NCBI RefSeq assembly: GCF_020667895.1 | Contig: NZ_JAFMPS010000014.1 | Location: 1-59,987, forward strand | Direction of reading: 5' to 3' | Origin: Alcanivorax sp. 1008 | Lineage (GTDB): Bacteria > Pseudomonadota > Gammaproteobacteria > Pseudomonadales > Alcanivoracaceae | DNA: 59,987 nucleotides | Shown here: positions 43,172 to 51,234 of the stretch, piece by piece | How positions within the stretch are numbered: the first letter of the stretch is position 1 | How the letters are laid out: every line of letters begins with the position of its first letter | The notes under the pieces: model-generated | What the model was told of the DNA's origin: nothing | What the model saw: only the letters and a program-made list of their open reading frames with translations | The model's database searches: none | Program-made: the position numbers and the translations under genes

Positions 43172-44737
43172 ATGAAACATCTGCGCACGATTCTGGTTCA
43201 TTTTTTGGTGGTTGCCCTATTGGCACCGGCGCTTGCGGCAGCGGACTCCTCCATCGCCATCTATCGCCAGCTGTTCGGCGACGTCAACAAGCAGCTGGAA
43301 GCAGCCCGAGAAGCCAACGCTGAAGTGCTGTCCCCGGACCATTTTTCCCGGGCGATGAAGTACTACAAAGAAGCGGAGACCAATTATAACCAGCGCCGCA
43401 ATCTGGATGGTGTGCGAGAGGACATTGCCAAGGCACAGGATTGGCTGAGCAAGGCCATGGAATCAACCAGTGTCTCCGCGATCGCCTTTGCAACAGCCAT
43501 GCAGACGCGCAAGAACGCTTTGTCAGCGGATGCGCCGACCCATGCAAGCCAGGCTTGGGGGCGCGCCGAGGAAGCAATGAAAGATGCCACCCGCAGAGTC
43601 GAGGACGGTGATATTCGCCGTGCTCAGGAGCAGGCGCGCAGTGTCACCGAGCTGTACCAGCAGGCGGAGCTGCAGGCAATCAAGACCAACTACCTTAGCG
43701 GTGCTCGCGGACTGCTCAAGCAGGCAAAAGAAGAAAAAGCTGATCGTTACGCTACCAAAACCTTTATCGATGCCAAGCTCCTGCTGGAGCAAGCTGAGCG
43801 CGAGCTTACCGAAAACCGCTATGACGCAGATTACCCTCGTGACCTTGCCCGTCGGGCACGCAACGAAGCCCAGCATGCGATCACTATTACCCGGCTGGCA
43901 ATTGGTGTGAATAAGAAAGACTTTGCTGTCGAGGACATTATTACCAACTACGAAAAGCCTTTAATCGCCATCGCCGACGAGCTGAATATCGTTCCGTCTT
44001 TGCATGATGGTTATGAGCCGACTCGTGATGCCATTTTGCAGCGTGTGGATGTCCTGCAGAAGGAATCCCAGGAGCTGGGCCAGCTGCGTCTGGTGGTAGA
44101 TGACCATGCCGCTGAGATCGCCCGCCTGGCAGCCTTGGTGAAGGACTATGAGCTCAAGTTGGGTATCTATAACGAGCAGCTTAGCCAATATAACGAACAG
44201 CTGGCGGCGGAAGAACGCTACAGGGCGTTGCTGGCTGAGCTGGAAAATATCTTTACCGCGCAGGAAGCGGAAGTATTCCGTCAGGGCAAAACCCTGATTG
44301 TGCGCATGGTTGGTCTTAACTTTGACAGCAACAAGTCGGATCTGAAAACCGAGCACAAGAGGCTATTGGCGAAAGCGGTCTATGCCATCCAGCTGGCCAA
44401 GTCCGAGGCCGCCACCATTGAGGGGCATACGGACTCCCACGGCGGCGATGACTTCAACATGAAGCTGTCAGAGGCGCGAGCTAATGCGGTGGTTGAGTAT
44501 CTGAAAGGTGAACCGACCCTTGCTAACACTCAGCTGCAGGCGGTGGGTTATGGTGAAACCCGTCCTATTGCAAACAACGAGTCTGAAGCTGGTCGTACCA
44601 AGAACCGCCGTATTGATGTGGTCATTCAGCTGGAAAGAGAGTCTGCCAGGGCGGCAGCCTCCGCAGCGACTGAGGCCGATACTACGGCTGCTGAGCCTGT
44701 CGCCACTGACTCGGCGTCCGCCCCGTCCACCCCTTGA
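43172..44737 (+). CDS. OmpA-family outer-membrane/peptidoglycan protein with helical N-terminal region
   Basis: A 521-residue exported protein. The signal peptide ends near PALAAA. Residues about 25-235 are helical and charged (EAAREANAEVLSPDHFSRAMKYY, then LLEQAERELTENRYDADYP), and 290-370 are coiled-coil-like. The C-terminal OmpA domain, about 375-490, binds peptidoglycan; it has GLNFDSNKSDLKTEHKRLLAKA, IEGHTDSHGGDDFN, LSEARANAVVEYL and GETRPIANNESEAGRTKNRRIDV. After it comes a low-complexity Ala/Thr/Ser tail. The last 56 bases overlap the convergent AraC gene, so the tail is encoded opposite that protein's conserved end. A structural role linking envelope and cell wall is likely. Confidence 0.82.
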   Translation: MKHLRTILVHFLVVALLAPALAAADSSIAIYRQLFGDVNKQLEAAREANAEVLSPDHFSRAMKYYKEAETNYNQRRNLDGVREDIAKAQDWLSKAMESTSVSAIAFATAMQTRKNALSADAPTHASQAWGRAEEAMKDATRRVEDGDIRRAQEQARSVTELYQQAELQAIKTNYLSGARGLLKQAKEEKADRYATKTFIDAKLLLEQAERELTENRYDADYPRDLARRARNEAQHAITITRLAIGVNKKDFAVEDIITNYEKPLIAIADELNIVPSLHDGYEPTRDAILQRVDVLQKESQELGQLRLVVDDHAAEIARLAALVKDYELKLGIYNEQLSQYNEQLAAEERYRALLAELENIFTAQEAEVFRQGKTLIVRMVGLNFDSNKSDLKTEHKRLLAKAVYAIQLAKSEAATIEGHTDSHGGDDFNMKLSEARANAVVEYLKGEPTLANTQLQAVGYGETRPIANNESEAGRTKNRRIDVVIQLERESARAAASAATEADTTAAEPVATDSASAPSTP

Positions 44738-45761
44738 AGGCGCGGGTAAAATTCGCCGGGTCAGTATAGCCAAGCAACTCACCGACCTGGCGAATCTCCA
44801 GCTCCGGCTGCATCAGCAGCCGGCAGCTGTCCCGCCGTCGCGCTTCTTCCAGTAGCTGCTGATAACTTTGCCCCTGTTCCTGCAGGCGGCGTCGGAACGT
44901 TCGTGGTGTCAGATGCAGGGTGGCGGCGAGCTGTTCGGGCGTCGGGTAGCCGTGGCTGTCCGGTGTCATGGCAGCGCGGATACGACGAACGATATCACTG
45001 TCATCTGCCATCATGGCGCTTTCTCGTTCGCATTGGCCAAGAGCCTGTGCCAGTGCTTCCGGATTGGCGGTGGGTAGGGGCTGATCCAGCACCGACAGGT
45101 CCCCCTGCAGGGAAATGCCGGCGCGAGGCATTGAAAAACGCACTGTTGGCAGTTGCTCCCGCCAGCGGTCAAAGCCGTCTGGTTCTGTGCCCTGTAGCCA
45201 GATTTCATCATCGCTGCGCTGCATCGCCATCATGAACTGCATGGCCTGATACATGCTGGTCAGGATGGCATTCAGCTGCACATCACGCAGTGTCGGCGGT
45301 AAAGCTGCCTCTACACTGACCTCGAAGAATAGCTCGCTGCCCGACTGCTCTACGGTAAGAACAAAGCCACGTCCACGCAGATGCCAGAAGCGCTCCAGAA
45401 TATTGATGGCCTGCCGTGGGGTGTTGGCGCACATCAGGGCATAGCCAAGGCTGCCATGGGCGGTGAGCGGCATGCTTAACCCGGCCTCGAAGGCCAGTGT
45501 GGTGGGGCAGCCCAGGGTCAGGATGGCATCCAGTATTTGCCAGATTGCCTGCAATGAGAGTCGACCGGCGGGGTCGTCGAGTAGTGTTTCCGGAAGGCCC
45601 GCACTGGCCAGTATCTGTGCGCGGGACAGCCCGTGACGTTCGGCAACCTGAACAAACATGCGTGGGTAAGTGGCGGACTGATTCGCCTGCCGCGCCCATG
45701 AGGGCAGGGCGTTCAAGGCATCCGCATGCAGGGTTGAGGACAATCTGGCCACCAATGACAA
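44682..45761 (-). CDS. AraC-family regulator divergent from PF10118 copy 2
   Basis: A 359-residue regulator of the same OruR-like subfamily: MPLTAHGSLGYALMCANTPRQAINILERFWHLRG near residue 97, then PEQLAATLHLTPRTFRRRLQEQG and IRQVGELLGYTDPANFTRAFKGWTGRTPSQWR at the C-terminus. The start is uncertain: no ATG occurs before residue 35, and TTG 45761, GTG 45752 and TTG 45743 are candidates without a convincing ribosome binding site. It is divergent from the PF10118 gene at 45849 across about 87 bases containing a palindrome. It overlaps the end of the OmpA-family gene by 56 bases on the opposite strand. Confidence 0.83.
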   Translation of the reverse strand: MSLVARLSSTLHADALNALPSWARQANQSATYPRMFVQVAERHGLSRAQILASAGLPETLLDDPAGRLSLQAIWQILDAILTLGCPTTLAFEAGLSMPLTAHGSLGYALMCANTPRQAINILERFWHLRGRGFVLTVEQSGSELFFEVSVEAALPPTLRDVQLNAILTSMYQAMQFMMAMQRSDDEIWLQGTEPDGFDRWREQLPTVRFSMPRAGISLQGDLSVLDQPLPTANPEALAQALGQCERESAMMADDSDIVRRIRAAMTPDSHGYPTPEQLAATLHLTPRTFRRRLQEQGQSYQQLLEEARRRDSCRLLMQPELEIRQVGELLGYTDPANFTRAFKGWTGRTPSQWRQAQQP

Positions 45762-45803
45762 CTACAATGTCCGCGCAGCCTCTCACGGCAGAGCCCTGTG
45801 TGC

Positions 45804-45825
45804 CAGTACTGTATGGGCCATACTG
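45804..45825. promoter_or_regulatory. Palindrome in the AraC/PF10118 copy 2 divergent promoter
   Basis: A palindrome GTATGG-G-CCATAC (45811-45823) is nested within the outer arms CAGTA (45804-45808) and TACTG (45821-45825). The arms overlap, so this is one composite symmetric site. It is a candidate operator by position; the sequence differs from the palindromes of copy 1. Confidence 0.4.
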
Positions 45826-45848
45826 ACCTGAAGTATGAGGACAACAAC

Positions 45849-46724
45849 ATGACTGCAGCTGCTTCCATTTCCCGCTCCCGTAGCAATAAGCGCACAGCCC
45901 CGGTGACAGTGATTCCCGAGGTTCGCCAGCCGAACTTTGATCTTGCAGACGATGTGCCCAAGTACTGGTGGGACAACGACCCGGCCAAGACCCTGCTGTT
46001 GGCAGCCATGTCGGCCAGCTTCCCTGCGGGCGAGCGATTCTTTATCGATTCGGTTCGCCATTATCAGAGCCAGATCACCGACCCGGAACTGCAGAAAGCT
46101 ATTCGCGGATTTATCGGTCAGGAGGCGCATCACTCGAAGGAGCACCAGGCTCTGAATGGCTACCTGGAAGACAAGGGTATCGGTCTGGCTCGACTGGATC
46201 GCGAAGTGCTGGCGTTTATGAACTGGATGCGTAAAAACCTGAGTCCGGAGCGGCAGTTAGCTCATACCGTGGCAGTGGAGCACTTCACCGCGCTGATGGC
46301 AGAAGAGTTTTTGCTCAAGTATGACGCACTGGAAGAAATGGACCCGCGCATGGCACCGATCTGGGCGTGGCATGCCATTGAGGAATCCGAGCACAAGGCA
46401 GTGGCCTTTGATGTCTACAAGGCCATCGGCGGTAGTGAGTTTGTCCGTGTCACTGAGATGATGGCGGTAAGCATTCTGTTTCCGGTATTCACTAGCATTC
46501 ATCTGGCTCAGCTGATGAAGGAAGATGGTCAGCTGTTCAATATCAAGTCCTGGGCTGGTGCGGTGAAGTACATGTGGGGCAAGCCTGGTGTGTTCCGCAA
46601 ACTGCTGCCATCCTACTTCAAGTACTACAGCCCGAACTTCCATCCGTGGAATCACGACGCGCGGCATCTGGTGGAGAAGGCGAAGAAAAAGTGGCTGGAA
46701 GCCATCATTTCCAAGAAAGTGTAG
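45849..46724 (+). CDS. Ferritin-like 'metal-dependent hydrolase' (PF10118 type), copy 2
   Basis: A 292-residue paralogue of the protein at 28495. The Glu/His clusters are conserved: FIGQEAHHSKEH near residue 94, VEHFTALMAEE near 145, and WAWHAIEESEHKAVAFDVYK near 180. The C-terminus has FHPWNHDA. ATG 45849 follows GAGG by eight bases; an earlier in-frame start at 45798 would run through the promoter palindrome. The biochemical role of this family is not established; ferritin-like metal binding is inferred from the ligand pattern. The pairing with a divergent AraC regulator repeats the arrangement seen at 28495-30545. Confidence 0.83.
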   Translation: MTAAASISRSRSNKRTAPVTVIPEVRQPNFDLADDVPKYWWDNDPAKTLLLAAMSASFPAGERFFIDSVRHYQSQITDPELQKAIRGFIGQEAHHSKEHQALNGYLEDKGIGLARLDREVLAFMNWMRKNLSPERQLAHTVAVEHFTALMAEEFLLKYDALEEMDPRMAPIWAWHAIEESEHKAVAFDVYKAIGGSEFVRVTEMMAVSILFPVFTSIHLAQLMKEDGQLFNIKSWAGAVKYMWGKPGVFRKLLPSYFKYYSPNFHPWNHDARHLVEKAKKKWLEAIISKKV

Positions 46725-46734
46725 CTGTCTGAAT

Positions 46735-46756
46735 CAGCCCCTGAAAGCGGGGGCTG
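46735..46756. terminator. Possible terminator hairpin between convergent genes
   Basis: CAGCCCC (46735-46741), seven bases, then GGGGCTG near 46750-46756. No long T run follows, so function as an intrinsic terminator is uncertain. It lies exactly between the stops of the PF10118 and GMC genes. Confidence 0.4.
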
Positions 46757-48355
46757 TTAACTACTCAACACCATCTGGGCTCCTCGTTCCGCAATCATTA
46801 CCGTCGGTGCATGAATATTGCTGCCGGTAATGGTGGGCATAATGGATGAGTCAATCACCCGTAGTCTGTCCACCCCATGCACTCTTAGCTGTGCATCTAC
46901 CACTGCCATCGGGTCATTGCCCATCTTGCATGACCCGGCCGTGTGGTAAACGGTTTCCACATTGCTGCGGATAAACTGACGAATCTGCTCATCTGATTCT
47001 ACGCCTGGACCCGGAACTTCTTCGCCACCATTGAATGCCTGCATGGCTGGGCTCGCCAGAATTTTTCTGGCGATGCGTACGCCTTTAACCAGAGCGTCAA
47101 GTTCCGTTTCGTCATCAAAGTAGTTTGCTTCAATTCTTGGTGGAGCGAACGGGTCGTTACTGCGCAGAGTTATTCTTCCGCGGCTTTTTGGTCGCAGATG
47201 ACAAATATGCAGCACATAGCCGGATTTCATGGGTGTAAACAGCCCATGGCCATGGGGCCGCATTCGTATGGCGGCAAACTGCAGCTGCAAGTCCGGAATC
47301 GGTTCCGACGGGTCAGACTTGATAAATCCGCCAGCATCCGTAGGGGTAAATATAAACGGTGCTTTGTTGCTGAAATATCCGGACCAGAACTTCAACAGGT
47401 GGCGATTAGGCGACAAGGAAAAGCAGCTATTGCTCTTATCCAGGTGGCGCAGGATCACATCTGGATGATCCTGTAGATTTTCACCTACCCCCGGCAGGTC
47501 ATGCACTAGTGGGATATTCATGGCAGACAGTTCATCGGCGGGGCCGACACCGGACAATTTGAGAATCTGTGGCGAATTGATTACACCGGCACTAAGGATC
47601 ACTTCCTTGCGGGCGAACAGGGTGACGCGCTTTCTGTTGTCGGTAAGATCGAAGTACTCCACGCCGGTTGCGGTTTTGCCTGCAAACGTAATTCGGCTGA
47701 CATGGGCGCCGGTAATGATTTTCAGGTTCGGGCGTGATTCCGCCTCATCGAGGAAGGAGGTGGCCGCATTGCAGCGTTTACCTTGTGGTGTCTGGGTTAT
47801 CTGGAAAAAGCCGCAGCCTTCCTGATCGGCGCCGTTCATATCCGGATTAAGGGGCAGGGCGGCTTCCTCGCAGCCACGAACAAAAGCATGGCTGACCGGG
47901 AAGTGAAAATTGGTATCGACCACATCCATGCTGCCCTGATCGCCATGGAAGGCATCGGCGCCTCGATGCTGCCGTTGGCTCTTTTTGAACCATGGCAGTA
48001 CGGAGTCATAATCCCAGCCCGGATTGCCAAGGGCTGCCCAATGATCAAAGTCCTGACGGTGGCCACGGGTATAGATCATCGCATTGATAGAACTGGATCC
48101 CCCCAGTGCCTTTCCGCGTGGCCAGAAGAAGCGGCGGTCTCCCGTGTTGGTTTGTTTTTCCGCTTGATACAGCCAGTTATATTTTCGACTGTTCATCAGG
48201 TAGAGCATGTTTACCGGGTTGCAGTCTCTGACCCAGTAGGTTTTGTCTGAAGGGCCTGCTTCCAGCAGACAGACCAGATTGTCCGGGTTCTCGGAAAGGC
48301 GATTGGCAAGCAAGCAGCCCGCCGAGCCACCGCCAATGATGATGTAGTCAAACAA
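46757..48355 (-). CDS. GMC-family FAD alcohol/choline dehydrogenase (AlkJ/BetA-like)
   Basis: A 532-residue flavoprotein that oxidises alcohols, often membrane-associated and quinone-linked in alkane degraders. The FAD motif IIIGGGSAGCLLANRLSE is at residues 5-22, and GMC signature 1 (WPRGKALGGSSSINAMIYTRG) is near 78. Signature 2 (SAGVINSPQILKLSGVG) is near 255. The C-terminal catalytic region has YHTAGSCKMG and IDSSIMPTITGSNIHAPTVMIAE. The start codon is TTG at 48355, with GGAG eight bases upstream, right before the conserved FDYIIIGGG. In context it may oxidise long-chain alcohols from AlkB, but choline or other substrates cannot be excluded. Confidence 0.87.
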   Translation of the reverse strand: MFDYIIIGGGSAGCLLANRLSENPDNLVCLLEAGPSDKTYWVRDCNPVNMLYLMNSRKYNWLYQAEKQTNTGDRRFFWPRGKALGGSSSINAMIYTRGHRQDFDHWAALGNPGWDYDSVLPWFKKSQRQHRGADAFHGDQGSMDVVDTNFHFPVSHAFVRGCEEAALPLNPDMNGADQEGCGFFQITQTPQGKRCNAATSFLDEAESRPNLKIITGAHVSRITFAGKTATGVEYFDLTDNRKRVTLFARKEVILSAGVINSPQILKLSGVGPADELSAMNIPLVHDLPGVGENLQDHPDVILRHLDKSNSCFSLSPNRHLLKFWSGYFSNKAPFIFTPTDAGGFIKSDPSEPIPDLQLQFAAIRMRPHGHGLFTPMKSGYVLHICHLRPKSRGRITLRSNDPFAPPRIEANYFDDETELDALVKGVRIARKILASPAMQAFNGGEEVPGPGVESDEQIRQFIRSNVETVYHTAGSCKMGNDPMAVVDAQLRVHGVDRLRVIDSSIMPTITGSNIHAPTVMIAERGAQMVLSS

Positions 48356-48472
48356 AGGGCAAGTCTCCGGAAATCAGTCAGTGCCGTAATGTACTACGAT
48401 ATTCTCTGCAGTAGTCAGGCTCTGCTAGGATGGCTGCTCTGATTTATCTACCCAGCCAGGAGTCCCCTGCTC

Positions 48473-48889
48473 ATGCAACATATCGAAATTCATCAGGACT
48501 TTGCTATTCCCGTCGAGGAGCTATTTGCCTACCTGAGCGAGCACGAGAATCTGGAAACCATTTTTCACCCGACTAAAGTGCGGCGGCTCGCAGACGGGCA
48601 GGGCGCCCGCAATGGCGTCGGCTCGGCTCGAGAGATGCGTGCTCTGGGTGGCCCCGCCTTTGTCGAAACAGTGACGGCCTATAAAGAGAACGAGCTGGTT
48701 GAATACCGTATTACCCGTGGTAGCCCGTTAAAGAATCACCTTGGCGTGATGCGTTTTTCATCCACGCCCACCGGATCGCACCTGCACTACACGATCCAGT
48801 TTGAAGGCAAGTTGCCGCTGATTGGCCCGGTTATTCGGGCGGCGCTGGATCGAGGTATTCGCAAGGGCCTGAGCAAGATTAAGGCCTGA
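48473..48889 (+). CDS. SRPBCC-family (START-like) protein
   Basis: A 138-residue soluble protein with the helix-grip pattern of SRPBCC/polyketide-cyclase-like proteins: MQHIEIHQDFAIPVEELFAYLSEHENLETIFHP at the start, VEYRITRGSPLKNHLGVMRF in the middle and a long C-terminal helix. Such proteins bind hydrophobic ligands. ATG 48473 has AGGAG upstream. It is divergent from the GMC dehydrogenase and 125 bases upstream of the linalool-dehydratase-like gene on the same strand. The ligand is unknown. Confidence 0.75.
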   Translation: MQHIEIHQDFAIPVEELFAYLSEHENLETIFHPTKVRRLADGQGARNGVGSAREMRALGGPAFVETVTAYKENELVEYRITRGSPLKNHLGVMRFSSTPTGSHLHYTIQFEGKLPLIGPVIRAALDRGIRKGLSKIKA

Positions 48890-49014
48890 TGGCGGGGCTG
48901 TAGAGCCCTGCAGGTAGTTCTGATCTGCATACTCGTGCTGTTTCCCCCTGACGTTGTCACACCGCCGTTGACCATGCCTAAATAGCCTGAGTCAGAACTA
49001 GCGGGTTTTACGTC

Positions 49015-50997
49015 ATGCAGCAGATCCGGATCAGCGACACCATTCCTGAGATCCCCCACCGGGCCAGCCCCCATGGGCCTGTGCAGTCGCGCCTGCGGCG
49101 GCGGGCATTACTGGCCTATCTGCTGCTGGCGGCGCTGGGCTCTGTGCCGGTTGCGTTGCACGGGCTTGCTGGCGCCCCGGTACCGGTGTCATTGCAGGTA
49201 TTCGGTTTGGGTATCTGGTTTCCCGGTGCAGGCTTTCTTGCCCTGGGAGTTAGTGCCTGGTGGATGGCGGCACTGTCTTTCAGTCTTTTCGTTTTGCTGC
49301 GCGTCGGTTGGTCACTGACCGGTATGCTGGCGCTGCCAGTGGCGGGTTGGCTTTTGCCGGCGCTGATCGCTGCCATGATGGCGGGCGAATCTGTTAGTGC
49401 AGATATACGCTGGATTCCATTGGTGGCACTGACCATTGGTGCGGCCAGTTGGTTACGTGAGGCATGGACGCGCCGTTGGCGGCATGCCCGTGCGCAGCGG
49501 CGTCGTGCGTTCCTGCCGCAGGCGCTGCAGGAACTGGATCAGGCCAGTGAGGCGGAACCGGACCCAAGCACTCGGGAGCTAACCCCGGAGGCGCTGGCCG
49601 CGGCCCGTTATGTGTTTGACCTCGCGCTGCAACCGGTGGGGCAGTTCGAAGGTTTCAGCCGGCGTGACAACTTTCAACTGGCGGCGCTGCGTTATCAGCT
49701 CAACTACATCAGCTATGGCTTGGCCATGATGCAGTGCCATTACACGCCAAACTTTCATGGCTATCTGAGTCAGGCCCAGCGTTACGCCATCGAGAGTCTG
49801 ACAAGCCCCGAGGTATGTGGTTACTGGAAGTGGGAAAGCCGCGGCTCTTTCCGGCTGGACGTTGACCCTGCCGGCCGCGATAACGTAATGCTTACCGGCT
49901 GGTCCTTGGTTGGGATCACCGCTTATGCAGCCAACACCGGCGACACCCGCTACGAACAACCCGGTAGTTTGGTGTTCAAGCCATTCCATCATGGCGGTAA
50001 AACTTTCCCGCACGATTCCGGTAGTTTCATTCGTTCGCTACTGACCAATTGGCGCAGCGCGCCGTACACCATGTACCCGTGCGAGCCGTACTGGACCTTC
50101 CCGCTGTGCAATGCATTCGGTATTTGCGGAGTGATTCCGTTCGATCGCCAGCACGGCACCCAGCACATGAACGAACACTTCGACACCATGCTGACCCGTT
50201 TCGAGCAGGAGTTTCTGTTTGAAGATGGCGATATGGTGCCCATGCGCAGCGATCTCACCGGCCTCGATTTCGCCACCCGCACGCTGCCTCCCCAATTCGG
50301 CATGCTCAGCCAGCTTAGTGTGGCGATCTACTTCAATGCCCTGCATGCCGGCCATGCGCGGCGAGCCTATGCCATTGCCAGACATGAGTCGCTGCATCTG
50401 GAAGATGGTCAGCTGGATCTTGGCATACCGGCGAACCTGATGCTTGATGTTGGTGATTACTCGATTAATCCCTGCCTGAATCTGGCGCTGGTGGCACTGG
50501 CCGCGCATGAGCAGGGAGATGAGAAAATTGCCGAGGCAGCGTTGCGCCAGGCCGAGGCGGCACGACCGCGGCGCGAAGGCGCGGCCATGGCGCTGGATGG
50601 CGTTTCCTGTGCCACCAATGTGATGCTTGCCACGGCCCGCTGGGCACGACGCAATGACTGGCGTCATCTGATCAACCGCGGCCCACAGCCGGGCGCGCTA
50701 AAAGGCCCGCTGCTTGCTGATTGTCGCTACCCGGACGTGCTGGTGGCACGTGCAATTAGCGACGGAAGTAATTTGCAGTTGGTGTTATACAACGGCGCTG
50801 ATGCGGGCCTTCAATCGCTTGCCATTGAGCGCTTGCAGCCTGGCAGAGAGTACCGTCGTAGTGATACTGGTGAAGCTCTGCATGCCGACAGTAATGGCTG
50901 CGCTGTTGTAGATATTCATCTTGATGGTCGTACCGAGCTAACCCTGCAACCTGCGGGGGCCTCCGCATCATCTGCTGTGCTATCGGCCTGTTCCTGA
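49015..50997 (+). CDS. Linalool dehydratase/isomerase-like protein with N-terminal membrane region
   Basis: A 660-residue protein. Residues about 28-150 contain four or five hydrophobic helices; the rest is a soluble domain resembling the linalool dehydratase/isomerase (Ldi) family. Similar segments are GRDNVMLTGWSLVGITAYAA with Asp289, ANTGDTRYEQPGSLVF, and PCEPYWTFPLCNAFG near 355. The latter holds Cys356 and Cys365, nine apart, the same spacing as the catalytic Cys170 and Cys179 reported for Castellaniella LinD. Terpene-alcohol hydration or isomerisation is known for LinD; here the substrate is unknown. The annotated end is probably an artefact or frameshift, because another frame continues for 82 codons with membrane-like sequence. 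Start ATG 49015 has a poor ribosome binding site. Confidence 0.68.
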   Translation: MQQIRISDTIPEIPHRASPHGPVQSRLRRRALLAYLLLAALGSVPVALHGLAGAPVPVSLQVFGLGIWFPGAGFLALGVSAWWMAALSFSLFVLLRVGWSLTGMLALPVAGWLLPALIAAMMAGESVSADIRWIPLVALTIGAASWLREAWTRRWRHARAQRRRAFLPQALQELDQASEAEPDPSTRELTPEALAAARYVFDLALQPVGQFEGFSRRDNFQLAALRYQLNYISYGLAMMQCHYTPNFHGYLSQAQRYAIESLTSPEVCGYWKWESRGSFRLDVDPAGRDNVMLTGWSLVGITAYAANTGDTRYEQPGSLVFKPFHHGGKTFPHDSGSFIRSLLTNWRSAPYTMYPCEPYWTFPLCNAFGICGVIPFDRQHGTQHMNEHFDTMLTRFEQEFLFEDGDMVPMRSDLTGLDFATRTLPPQFGMLSQLSVAIYFNALHAGHARRAYAIARHESLHLEDGQLDLGIPANLMLDVGDYSINPCLNLALVALAAHEQGDEKIAEAALRQAEAARPRREGAAMALDGVSCATNVMLATARWARRNDWRHLINRGPQPGALKGPLLADCRYPDVLVARAISDGSNLQLVLYNGADAGLQSLAIERLQPGREYRRSDTGEALHADSNGCAVVDIHLDGRTELTLQPAGASASSAVLSACS

Positions 50998-51206
50998 TCG
51001 CCCAATGGCTTGCCTGGTTTCGCGCCGCGCGGCGCGTGCTGGCTCGCTGGCGTTGGCTTGTTGTCGCGACCATGCTGCTGGTAGGCGTTCAGACCAGCGC
51101 GTTTGCGTGGCACCTATGGCAGCCAGAACCGCCCTTCGAGGAGATAACTGCAGAGCAGCTGGCGGATCGATTTGCTGCTGGTCCGCTATGCGGAGCACGG
51201 GGCTGA
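50958..51206 (+). other. Out-of-frame continuation of the linalool-dehydratase-like gene
   Basis: Starting at a run of five G (50955-50959) the -1 frame is open to a TGA at 51204-51206. It reads GGLRIICCAIGLFLIAQWLA, then basic residues, then WLVVATMLLVGVQTSAFAW and an acidic end. These are two credible membrane helices, yet this frame has no ATG, GTG or TTG ahead of the first helix. It therefore looks like the natural C-terminus of the preceding protein, reached by a -1 slip or lost through a base deletion. Confidence 0.55.
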
Positions 51207-51234
51207 GGGTGGGGGAGCGTCGCTGCCCCTCCGG

